Positions 42,995-49,655 of a stretch of 64,000 bases of DNA are shown in pieces. The notes under the pieces were generated by a model that saw nothing but the letters and a program-made list of their open reading frames with translations, was not told the DNA's origin and did not search any database. Positions within the stretch are counted from its first letter, which is position 1; each line of letters starts with the position of its first letter. The translations under genes and the position numbers were made by a program. The DNA comes from Streptomyces agglomeratus (GTDB lineage Bacteria > Actinomycetota > Actinomycetes > Streptomycetales > Streptomycetaceae), in the NCBI RefSeq assembly GCF_001746415.1, contig NZ_MEHJ01000001.1, forward strand, positions 3,741,001 through 3,805,000, given 5' to 3'.

Positions 42995-43144
42995 ACTCCC
43001 ATCCCGTCTGCCGTCGACCCAGGCAGAGCCGAGCAGACACGGCACCGGGCGTCCAGGTCGTTCGTACAGTGGCGCGCTCCACCTGGACGCCCGGCACCGC
43101 GCCTGCTCCACGGTGTGTGGGTCGACGGCAGACGGGATGGGAGT
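42995..43144. repeat. Long inverted repeat, 64-bp arms
   Basis: Arms 42995-43058 and 43081-43144. The outer 27 bp (42995-43021 with 43118-43144, beginning ACTCCCATCCCGTCTGCCG) are perfect. The inner 14 bp (CCGGGCGTCCAGGT / ACCTGGACGCCCGG) are also perfect, and the middle is interrupted. The central spacer is 22 bp. Such a long hairpin in single-stranded DNA suits a lagging-strand origin of a rolling-circle replicon. Confidence 0.82.
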
Positions 43145-43281
43145 TCGGGGTGGTTGGTGGGCAGAGGCTCGGCGGCACCCGCAAGCTCTGTCTCATACAG
43201 AGGACTTGCCCCCCAACGTGCGCCCCAGTGGCTCCTGCGAAAACGATCACAGAGCGCCTTCAGCCGTGGTCTTCTACAGGG

Positions 43282-43746
43282 GTGGAAGCCATAATCGCCA
43301 GCGCCATCGCCGTCTTGGGCACCCTGCTTGGTTCGGGGATCACCCTGGGAGTCCAACGGCGCACCACTGAGAGAGGCCACCAGTTCACACGGGACGAGAA
43401 GCTGCGTCAGGAACGGCTGGACGCATACACGGCCTATGCGGCGGCTTTGATCAACTACCGGCGGTGTCTCGTCCACCTTTGGTTTTGTACGCATGAGCAG
43501 CCCCCTCCGGAAGCCGCTGAGGCTGTGCAAATCCGAGCATACGACCTCAGGTCTAAGGCCCAGGAGGCTCTGTTCCGGATGCAGATGCTCACCGACAATG
43601 AAGAGCTGAGCCGCAAGGGTGAAAGCTTGCTTGCCGAGATCACAGCCGTACACAAAACAGACAACCGGTCAGAGCTGGATCAGCGCAGGACGCACACGCG
43701 GGATGGCATTGCTCATCTAGTAAGGGCAGCGAAGCAACACCTATGA
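43282..43746 (+). CDS. Hypothetical protein, one membrane helix plus helical domain
   Basis: The 154-residue protein starts at GTG 43282. The N-terminal hydrophobic segment AIIASAIAVLGTLLGSGITL is followed by basic residues and a long helical domain with HQFTRDEKLRQERLDAYTAY and LRSKAQEALFRMQM. I do not recognise a family beyond the widespread actinobacterial TM-plus-coil hypothetical proteins. It has lower GC than the rest of the element, so it may be recently acquired cargo. It is the only gene between the inverted repeats and attR. Confidence 0.65.
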   Translation: MEAIIASAIAVLGTLLGSGITLGVQRRTTERGHQFTRDEKLRQERLDAYTAYAAALINYRRCLVHLWFCTHEQPPPEAAEAVQIRAYDLRSKAQEALFRMQMLTDNEELSRKGESLLAEITAVHKTDNRSELDQRRTHTRDGIAHLVRAAKQHL

Positions 43747-43802
43747 GGCTAGCTGTCTGATAGTCGGGCCACCTCTAAGACCGGCACTGACATGAGCGGT
43801 GC

Positions 43803-43819
43803 GTGTCTAACTGCGTGAC
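43803..43819. promoter_or_regulatory. Integrase arm-type binding site, right
   Basis: Minus strand GTCACGCAGTTAGACAC, differing by one base from the left site at 34311-34327, and 99 bp from attR. The pair would flank the core in the excised circle as P and P' arm sites. Confidence 0.82.
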
Positions 43820-43917
43820 AACGCCGACGAACAGCGGCGGACGAGCGCGAACGTCTGCGGACCATCAGCGCAGGTGAGAGGCGCAGCAGTCCAAGGAAGT
43901 GGCCCCACCCGAGTTGC

Positions 43918-43964
43918 TTCGGGACGAAGAGGTCGTGGGTTCAAATCCCGCCACCCCGACAGCT
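43918..43964 (+). repeat. attR: 47-bp attachment-site copy
   Basis: Identical to 34208-34254. It is only the 3' part of the tRNA, from the anticodon loop onward, so it is not a second tRNA gene. It marks the right end of the integrated element. Confidence 0.96.
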
Positions 43965-43977
43965 GAAGTACCAGGTC

Positions 43978-44010
43978 AAGGCCCTGATCCTCACTGAGGA
44001 TCAGGGCCTT
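43978..44010. terminator. Native tRNA-Pro terminator, displaced by the element
   Basis: Perfect 15-bp arms AAGGCCCTGATCCTC and GAGGATCAGGGCCTT surround a 3-base loop ACT. It is followed by CCTGTTG. In the uninterrupted chromosome it would lie directly after tRNA-Pro. Confidence 0.88.
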
Positions 44011-44184
44011 CCTGTTGTCTGCGCCTGGTCGGCCCGGTCGCCGCCCCGGCCCTGTCGCCACGAGGGCAGGTAGTAGGCGGGCTCTGCCGGGCGATCATCC
44101 GCGGAGTCCGGACGTGCGGCGCCGGCCCTTGTTCCGTACGGATGCGTCGTGGGCGGTGGCCGGGCTTTCAAGGGTTCGGCGGTG

Positions 44185-45363
44185 TCAGACGATCAGCGGC
44201 AGGGTTGTGAGGCCGCGCATCAGTCGGGTGTGGCGCCAGTCCAGTTCCTCGGCGGGGACTGCGAGCCGGACGTCGGGGAAGCGGGAGATGACCGCCCGGA
44301 GTGCGAGTTCGCCTTCGGCTCGTGCGAGGGGGGCTCCCAGGCATCTGTGGATGCCGTGGCCGAAGGCGAGGTGCCCGCTGGCTCCGCGGTCGAGGTCGAG
44401 CTGGTCCGGCGCCGGGAAGCGGTCGGGGTCGCGGTTGGCGGCTCCGGGGGCGATGAGTACCGGAACGCCTTCGGGGATCACGGTCCCGCCCAGCGTGAGC
44501 GCTTCGGTGCTGTAGCGGAACGTGGCGATCCCGACAGGCGAGTCGAAGCGCAGCAGCTCGTCCAGCGCGTTCCCGAGGAGCTGCGGCTCGGCCCTCAGGC
44601 GTGCCAGCGACTCGGGGTGCTGGAGGAGGGCCAGGGCCGCGTTGCCGATGAAGTTGGTGGTGGTCTCGTGACCGGCCACCAGCAGGAGCACGGCGAGCGA
44701 CACGAGTTCGTCCTCGGTCAGCTTGTCCTGGCCGTCGCGTACGGCGATGAGGTCGTCGAGCAGGCTCTCGCCGGGCGAGCCGCGCCTGGCGGTGACAAGG
44801 TCGGTCATGTAACCGGCGACGGCGTGGGAGGCGGCGTCGATCCGGGTGGAATCCCCGGCGGCGAACAGATCGCCCGACCACGTACGCACGAGCCGGCGAT
44901 CGGCTTCCGGTACCCCCAGCATCTCGCAGATGACGGTGACCGGCAGCGGTACCGCGAGGCTCTCGACGAGGTCCACCGGCCCGTGGTCCGGCCAGGCGTC
45001 GAGCAGCTCGTCGACCAGCCCGGTGATGTAGGGGCGCAACCGCGCGACGGCCCCGGTGGTGAACGCCTTCGTCACCAGGCCCCGCAGCCGCGCGTGCTGC
45101 GGGGGGTCGGTGGCCAGCATGTTCTGGGACACGGCCGGATGGAGATCGCGCTGCGACGGCCGGCCGGCGAAGAACCGCGCGGTGTTCTTCGAGAGCCTGG
45201 GATCGGTGAACGCCTCCCGGGCCTCCGCGTAGCCCGTGACCACGAAGCTGTAGCGCCCTCCCGAACCGGTCGGCACCTTCTGCACGGGCGCCGCGTTCCG
45301 CAGCCGGGCGTACGTCGGGTAGGGATCGACGAAGAACCGCGGGTCCTGCAACGGGTCGTTCAC
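44185..45363 (-). CDS. Cytochrome P450 (CYP107-like)
   Basis: The 392-residue bacterial class I P450 has its oxygen-binding I-helix motif in LLLVAGHETTTNFIG and ExxR in NALDELLRFDSP. The heme loop is FGHGIHRCLGAPLARAE, with the axial Cys at residue 341. No redox partner gene lies nearby. The start ATG at 45363 overlaps the stop of the membrane-protein gene upstream by 4 bp, so all four genes from 47,733 downward are probably one operon. The substrate is unknown. Confidence 0.93.
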   Translation of the reverse strand: MNDPLQDPRFFVDPYPTYARLRNAAPVQKVPTGSGGRYSFVVTGYAEAREAFTDPRLSKNTARFFAGRPSQRDLHPAVSQNMLATDPPQHARLRGLVTKAFTTGAVARLRPYITGLVDELLDAWPDHGPVDLVESLAVPLPVTVICEMLGVPEADRRLVRTWSGDLFAAGDSTRIDAASHAVAGYMTDLVTARRGSPGESLLDDLIAVRDGQDKLTEDELVSLAVLLLVAGHETTTNFIGNAALALLQHPESLARLRAEPQLLGNALDELLRFDSPVGIATFRYSTEALTLGGTVIPEGVPVLIAPGAANRDPDRFPAPDQLDLDRGASGHLAFGHGIHRCLGAPLARAEGELALRAVISRFPDVRLAVPAEELDWRHTRLMRGLTTLPLIV

Positions 45364-46583
45364 GCTTGCGGGTCCGTTCCCGAGGGGGCCAGTTCGTCAG
45401 TGGGAGTACGTACGACCTCGCCCTGCGCGTAGGCGTGGGCGACGAGGAGCAGCCACTCGGTCTCGGACCGGAGGTTGCCCGCCCGGGAGGCGGTCCTGGG
45501 GGCCGGCGGAGCGGCTTCTGTCTGCGGTTCGCTCCCGGTTTTCTTCGCGCGTACGGCAGCTCGCAGGATCGCGGCCTCCACGATCGCGTCGCCTTCGGGG
45601 GTGCCGGCCAGGCCGCGGGTGGCGACGGCCCGCTCGGCGTCCTCCCGGACCCGCTGGGAACGGTGCGGGCGAAGGGCGAGTCCGCCGTCGTTGATCTCGA
45701 TCACACGACGGTGGAGGAGGAAGTCGGAGTCGTCCGCGTGCCGCTCCTCGGGGAACCCGGCCGAGGCCAGGACGACTTCGGGTGTCGCGCCGGAGATGTC
45801 CTCCCACAGGGGGGCGAGCGCGGCGAAGGACCGCGACTCCCACCGGCGGCGCAGGAACTGGCTGACCGGCCAGACGACCGCCGGGAGCGTGAGCCCCACG
45901 GTGATGAGGAGTACGGCCAGGGCGGGCGCCGTCACGCTGAACACGCAGCGGAACGGGCTGATGGGCGTCGAGCACCGGACGCCGTGCGGGAGGAGGCCCA
46001 GTTCGAGTCCGATGGATACCAGGCCGAACACCTTGTACGCGGCGTACAGCAGTGCGAAGAGGCAGCCGGCGGCGGTGACGCGCAGTCCGATGCGCTGGCT
46101 CTTGCGCCGTGAGTGGTTCGACTGCTTCCAGGTCTGCTTGCCGAAGTCCTTCGCGGTGACACCCAGGTACGTGATGTAGACCAGCACGTAGAGCGCGTGC
46201 AGTTGGGGCGACTGGTCGTTCAGCTGCCCGGCGGTGAACAGGGCCGCCATGCCGACGACGGAGATCCCGAGGAAAAGCACCCGCAGCCGGATGCTTCGCC
46301 TGGCCTCGTCGGGCTCCAGGTTGAGCTGGAGCATGAACGCCAGGACGGCGGTCGCCGCGGCCAGCGTGAACGAGTTGCTGAGGAGGCGGCCGACGTGCGG
46401 GACGACGCTTTCGACGGCGCTCTGCACGAACGACACGTACGAGGCGAAGGCGAGGGCGAAGGACGTCAGCAGCGCGGCCATGGCCCACGTGCCGGTCGGC
46501 CGGTGACCGCCCCGCCCGCGGACCCAGTAGCCGGCGGCGAGGAGAAGCACGATGGCCACGCCCGAGAACAACAGGTCGATCAT
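45360..46583 (-). CDS. MAB_1171c/DUF6545-type seven-helix membrane protein
   Basis: The 407-residue protein has seven predicted helices in the first 235 residues (beginning LLFSGVAIVLLLAAGYWV, later LHALYVLVYITYLGVTAKDF and TAPALAVLLITVGLTLPAVV), then a cytoplasmic domain with RRWESRSFAALAPLWEDISG and LHRRVIEINDGGLALRPH. This layout is that of the MAB_1171c family putative transporters, whose C-terminal DUF6545 helical domain has no known function. Homologues often stand beside ImmA/IrrE and Xre-type genes. It overlaps both neighbours by 4 bp. Confidence 0.82.
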   Translation of the reverse strand: MIDLLFSGVAIVLLLAAGYWVRGRGGHRPTGTWAMAALLTSFALAFASYVSFVQSAVESVVPHVGRLLSNSFTLAAATAVLAFMLQLNLEPDEARRSIRLRVLFLGISVVGMAALFTAGQLNDQSPQLHALYVLVYITYLGVTAKDFGKQTWKQSNHSRRKSQRIGLRVTAAGCLFALLYAAYKVFGLVSIGLELGLLPHGVRCSTPISPFRCVFSVTAPALAVLLITVGLTLPAVVWPVSQFLRRRWESRSFAALAPLWEDISGATPEVVLASAGFPEERHADDSDFLLHRRVIEINDGGLALRPHRSQRVREDAERAVATRGLAGTPEGDAIVEAAILRAAVRAKKTGSEPQTEAAPPAPRTASRAGNLRSETEWLLLVAHAYAQGEVVRTPTDELAPSGTDPQA

Positions 46584-47107
46584 GGGTGCCGACGGCCCTT
46601 CTTGGTCGGTTTGGCGAACAGGGCCTCCCAGCGCTCGGCGCCCTTCTCGGGCTCGCTGGAGGGGAGTTCACGTCCGCGGTAGATGTGCTGTCGGATGACG
46701 GTGGCCATCATCTCGGCCTCGCGCTCGTCGTCCGTGGAGTAGCTCGTGCGTCCGTTCATACGCCGGACGAGGGTGGGGTTGAAGCCGATGGCGCGGAAGG
46801 CGTCGGCGTCCAGCTCAAGGCTGCCGGGGTGGTCGCAGATGATGTGACTGACCTCGTGCGCGAGTATGTGGTTCTGGTGCAGGGCGGACGTTCCCTCCTC
46901 GTAGAAGAGGAGATCGGCGTCAGGTGTCTCCAGGCGGATTCCGCAGGGGGCGTCGATCGCGCCGAGTGTGTTCAGGGGCCTGAGGATGATCGGACGGCCG
47001 CGCTTGTCCGCCACGGCGTCGCAGAGGTCCCGGGTGTTGAAGCGGTGGGGGAGCCCGAGCGCGTCCACGCGCTCTTCGCACTCGCGGCGAAGCCCCTCAA
47101 GGTCCAT
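46580..47107 (-). CDS. ImmA/IrrE-family metallo-endopeptidase
   Basis: The 175-residue protein has the zinc motif HEVSH at residues 84-88 (ILAHEVSHIICDHPGSL). A downstream acidic helix DDEREAEMMATVIRQHI gives the third ligand, the standard HExxH...E of ImmA/IrrE. Members cleave repressors (ImmR, DdrO) in response to signals. The next gene upstream encodes an Xre-type regulator, the natural candidate target. The ATG at 47107 is the first reasonable start. The gene shares a 4-bp overlap with the membrane protein. Confidence 0.87.
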   Translation of the reverse strand: MDLEGLRRECEERVDALGLPHRFNTRDLCDAVADKRGRPIILRPLNTLGAIDAPCGIRLETPDADLLFYEEGTSALHQNHILAHEVSHIICDHPGSLELDADAFRAIGFNPTLVRRMNGRTSYSTDDEREAEMMATVIRQHIYRGRELPSSEPEKGAERWEALFAKPTKKGRRHP

Positions 47108-47277
47108 GTCCGGTCCTGATCGTTGCTCGGGTCCTGGCCCCCCGAAGGCGTGACCCCGTACGGCCGGAGTGCGATCCGGAATCCCCGGCGCCGCATCGCT
47201 CGAAAGCTTAGGCGAAGGCCCGGGCCGGTCCAAGAGGATCTCGGCCCTCTGGCCGAATGGCCGGATACTGAGACCTG

Positions 47278-47733
47278 TCAGTCGTCCAGGTTGAGGTTGT
47301 TCGCAGTGGTTTCGCCCGGGAGGCCCTCCAGGATCCGGGCCTGCTCGATCACCGCCGTCACCATCTGAAGGGTCTCTGTGCTCAGGCCGTTGGCGCGCAG
47401 GGCGACGGTGCGTACGTTCCGGTCCCGCATGGCGGCGAGGACGGCGATCTCCGCCCGGGTGCGGTGGGCGGCTTCCTCGTCGACGAAGTAGCCGGCGGGC
47501 ACGCCGAAGAAGTCGGCGAGAGCCTTGATGGTGTGCATCGTGGGATTCTTCTTCGCACCGGTGCGCAGTTGCTGGATCGCGCTCGCGGTGAGCCCCTTGC
47601 CCTGGCCTCCCGAAGCCTCCCGGATGCCCTCGGCGACCTCGGCGTACGTGTAGGGTCCGCGACTTTCCGGGTGGACCTGCTGGAACAGGTAGTCCAGCAA
47701 CTGCGCGAAGGTGCGCGGCTCGTCGTCTGTCAC
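47278..47733 (-). CDS. Xre-family helix-turn-helix regulator
   Basis: The 151-residue protein has FAQLLDYLFQQVHPESRGPY, then TYAEVAEGIREASGGQGKGL and TASAIQQLRTGAKKNPTMHT forming an Xre HTH, followed by IKALADFFGVPAGYFVDEEA, a classic end of such domains. The C-terminal helix region LRANGLSTETLQMVTAVIEQ is likely for dimerisation. The start is GTG 47733 since no ATG in frame lies nearby. It is separated by 170 bp from the peptidase gene. It probably represses the cassette from the region upstream. Confidence 0.86.
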   Translation of the reverse strand: MTDDEPRTFAQLLDYLFQQVHPESRGPYTYAEVAEGIREASGGQGKGLTASAIQQLRTGAKKNPTMHTIKALADFFGVPAGYFVDEEAAHRTRAEIAVLAAMRDRNVRTVALRANGLSTETLQMVTAVIEQARILEGLPGETTANNLNLDD

Positions 47734-47995
47734 GTCCGGTACGTCCTTGTCATGGTCGTCGCCGTGTCCACTCTGGTGCGTGATGAGCGGAGAAAGCGGT
47801 GGCTTCCGATCAACTCTAGTTGACCGCTGCCCGCAACCAAGGTGTACGTTCTTGAGGGAGTTGCTCGCACCACAGTGTTCCTCTGCTGCGAGCAGGTGTC
47901 TCCGATGCCATGGGGACATGACTGCTTTCCAGGCAGGTGGCCGGGTTCCACGGGGGTGGGCCCGGCCACCCTGGACGCTGTGTTGGCGTGGAGAA
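47734..47995. promoter_or_regulatory. Upstream region of the Xre-ImmA cassette
   Basis: About 260 bp of moderately lower GC, with TTGAGGGAGTTG and TCAACTCTAGTTGACCG (47,811-47,830). The latter contains the inverted repeat TCAACTCTAGTTGA, a perfect 14-bp palindrome apart from its central base pair arrangement, suited to a dimeric regulator 80 bp before the Xre start. Confidence 0.6.
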
Positions 47996-48043
47996 ACCAG
48001 GTCAGGCCCGGTCTCCGTTACGGGAGACCGGGCCTGACCTGGT
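47996..48043. terminator. Very strong hairpin terminator after the lipase gene
   Basis: Perfect 21-bp arms (47996-48016 and 48023-48043, beginning ACCAGGTCAGGCCCGG) surround the loop GTTACG. It lies 27 bp past the stop of the minus-strand lipase gene and insulates the cassette from it. Confidence 0.9.
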
Positions 48044-48069
48044 GTTCCGAGTGGCCGTGAAGCGTCGTG

Positions 48070-49389
48070 TCAGCAGGTGGACGGGGCCGGCCGGCCCGCG
48101 AAGCGGTCCGCGATCCAGTTCAGGTACTGCTTCTCGGCGACGACGGGGATCGTCTGGTGCGTCGCGCCCCGGTACCTCGAGTACTGGACCGGCTGGCCGA
48201 ACCTGCACGCCCGCTTGACGTACTGCGTGGTCGAGTTGGGGTTGATGACGGTGTCCGCCGTCCCCTGCATCACCAGCACCGGGGCCACCGTCGTGGCATG
48301 GCCCGGAGTGTTCTCGCGGAACCGTTTGTGCCAGGCGCGCGGCACGTCCCGCAGGGGCTGGAACAGGGTGTCGAGCTTCCCGTTGTTCCCGACGTTGTTC
48401 TGGATCACGTCGGAGAAGTGCTCGATGCACGCCTCCCCGTCACCCTTGAGTGCCTTCAGTCCGGCCGGCTTGAGTACGTCCTCGGCCCTCAGCTCGGGGT
48501 AGGCCGCCAGGAAGCCCCGGTAGACGTTGATGCGCAGCGCCGCGTTGTGGGCGGCGGAGGTGGCGCTGGTCGGTCCGGGCGGGACCAGGCCGGCGAAGTC
48601 CGGCCCCAGGTTCGCCGCGGGCGCCAGTCCCGCCACGCCGACCAGTTGGGTCTCGGGGGTGTACGCGCGGACGTTCTGGCCGGTGAACATCGCGGCGCCG
48701 CCGCCCTGCGACCAGCCCAGCACCGCCGTCCTGTGGCTCGCGTGGGTGTCGGTGATCTGCCGGGCCGCCCGGACGGAGTCGAGGACGTTGTTGGCCTCCG
48801 TGGCGCCGACGACGTACTGGTGCACGCCGGGCGTACCCAGCCCCTGGTAGTCGGTACCGACCACGACGTCACCGGAGCCGAGGAACTGGGTCAGCGCCGG
48901 CACGCCGACGTCGATCCCCCACGGGCTGTCGTACGTGAAGTAGTCCACCAGGTCGACGGCCGGGTCCGGTACGGCGGAGGGCGCGCACATGCGCGGACCG
49001 CCCACGGTGCCGTGGGCCCAGGCCACGACGTTGCGGCCGCCTCGCGGTGCGGGCTTGTCGGGCCAGGCCACGATGCCGGAGACGGCGACCGGGGCACCGC
49101 TGTGAAGAGTCGAGAGGTAGAGGATCCGGCAGGCCCTCGCGCCGTCGGGGGCGTTCACTTCACGGGCCCAGAGCAGGTCACCGTGCTCGCCCTCGGGCAG
49201 CGGCGACGGGGGGTCGTAGAAGTCCTTGCCCTCCGGGCCGACCGGGACGCCCGGTGCGCACTGCCCGGCGCCCCTGCCCTCGTCCGGGTTCGCCGGTTGC
49301 GCGACAGCGGTGCCGCATCCCAGCGCGAGGATCACGGCCACACCGGCCGCGGTGATCGCCGAAAGCCTGCGTCTCATCTGATTGTCCAT
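48070..49389 (-). CDS. Secreted lipase (LIP family)
   Basis: The 439-residue protein has a Sec signal peptide (LSAITAAGVAVILALGCGTA, cut near AVAQPA). The alpha/beta-hydrolase domain has the nucleophile elbow AVLGWSQGGGAAMF, the oxyanion-type NVVAWAHGTVGG, the acid in VLVMQGTADTVIN and the His in YRGATHQTIP. It matches fungal/actinobacterial secretory lipases (LIP). The extracellular triglyceride or ester substrate is unspecified. Two Met codons four residues apart could start it. It is monocistronic, ending at the strong hairpin. Confidence 0.88.
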   Translation of the reverse strand: MDNQMRRRLSAITAAGVAVILALGCGTAVAQPANPDEGRGAGQCAPGVPVGPEGKDFYDPPSPLPEGEHGDLLWAREVNAPDGARACRILYLSTLHSGAPVAVSGIVAWPDKPAPRGGRNVVAWAHGTVGGPRMCAPSAVPDPAVDLVDYFTYDSPWGIDVGVPALTQFLGSGDVVVGTDYQGLGTPGVHQYVVGATEANNVLDSVRAARQITDTHASHRTAVLGWSQGGGAAMFTGQNVRAYTPETQLVGVAGLAPAANLGPDFAGLVPPGPTSATSAAHNAALRINVYRGFLAAYPELRAEDVLKPAGLKALKGDGEACIEHFSDVIQNNVGNNGKLDTLFQPLRDVPRAWHKRFRENTPGHATTVAPVLVMQGTADTVINPNSTTQYVKRACRFGQPVQYSRYRGATHQTIPVVAEKQYLNWIADRFAGRPAPSTC

Positions 49390-49655
49390 TCACTCGGTGC
49401 CGGACCAGAGACTAGGGACGAGGGTGCGTATTGTCACTGATTATGACGTCCTGTCTATTTTGTGTCGTGGCGGCGGGCTGACGTACCCGCCGCCGTGAGC
49501 CGCGGCCGTCCGGGCGGCGGTCACCTGCTGCCACTGCCGGGCCCGCGCGTCCCAACTGCTCCGTGCGGCAGGGAGACCGGTGCGTGGCCGGCCTCATGGC
49601 CGCAGTCGGCGGGAATGCCGGGAGGACTGTCGGTGGGGCGGAGCAGAATGGGGGG
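49390..49655. other. Divergent promoter gap
   Basis: 266 bp between the lipase and S9 peptidase genes. The part next to the lipase (49,420-49,460) is AT-rich, with TGTCTATTTTGTG, a likely promoter. The rest is GC-rich without clear signals. Confidence 0.4.

Larger units (their letters stand above)
42680..43281. other. Non-coding right-hand part of the element
   Basis: About 600 bp without a supported gene. It contains two large inverted repeats (42745-42812 and 42995-43144). The sequence is very GC-rich in the first 350 bp and the open frames are reflections of the repeats. A function as single-strand origin, transfer locus (clt) or both is plausible. Confidence 0.6.
34208..43964. mobile_element. 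pSAM2-type actinomycete integrative and conjugative element (AICE)
   Basis: A compact element of 9.7 kb bounded by a 47-bp direct repeat in tRNA-Pro, the same target class as pSAM2. From left: int, xis, a RepSA-like replication gene, a CxxC small protein, a GGDEF gene, three small transfer/spread-type genes, a DUF2637 membrane protein, an FtsK-like tra gene, a small conserved protein, then divergent GntR and HAD genes. These are followed by about 600 bp of non-coding inverted repeats and one cargo gene. All modules (integration, replication, transfer, control) look intact, so it could be mobile. It lacks the double-stranded transfer relaxase of classical ICEs, as expected for AICEs. Confidence 0.93.
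43747..44184. other. Right junction of the element and flank
   Basis: 438 bp holding the right integrase arm site (43803-43819), attR (43918-43964), the native tRNA terminator (43978-44010) and 170 bp of flank before the P450 stop codon. No gene is supported. Confidence 0.6.

Noticed and set aside
42910..43281. Upstream extension of the 43282 gene
   Set aside because: The longer frame runs through the 64-bp-arm inverted repeat and produces mirrored peptide segments. The GTG at 43282 begins just before the membrane helix.
43918..43991. Second tRNA-Pro gene
   Set aside because: Only the 3' part of the tRNA is present (from the anticodon loop). It is the attR repeat of the integrated element.
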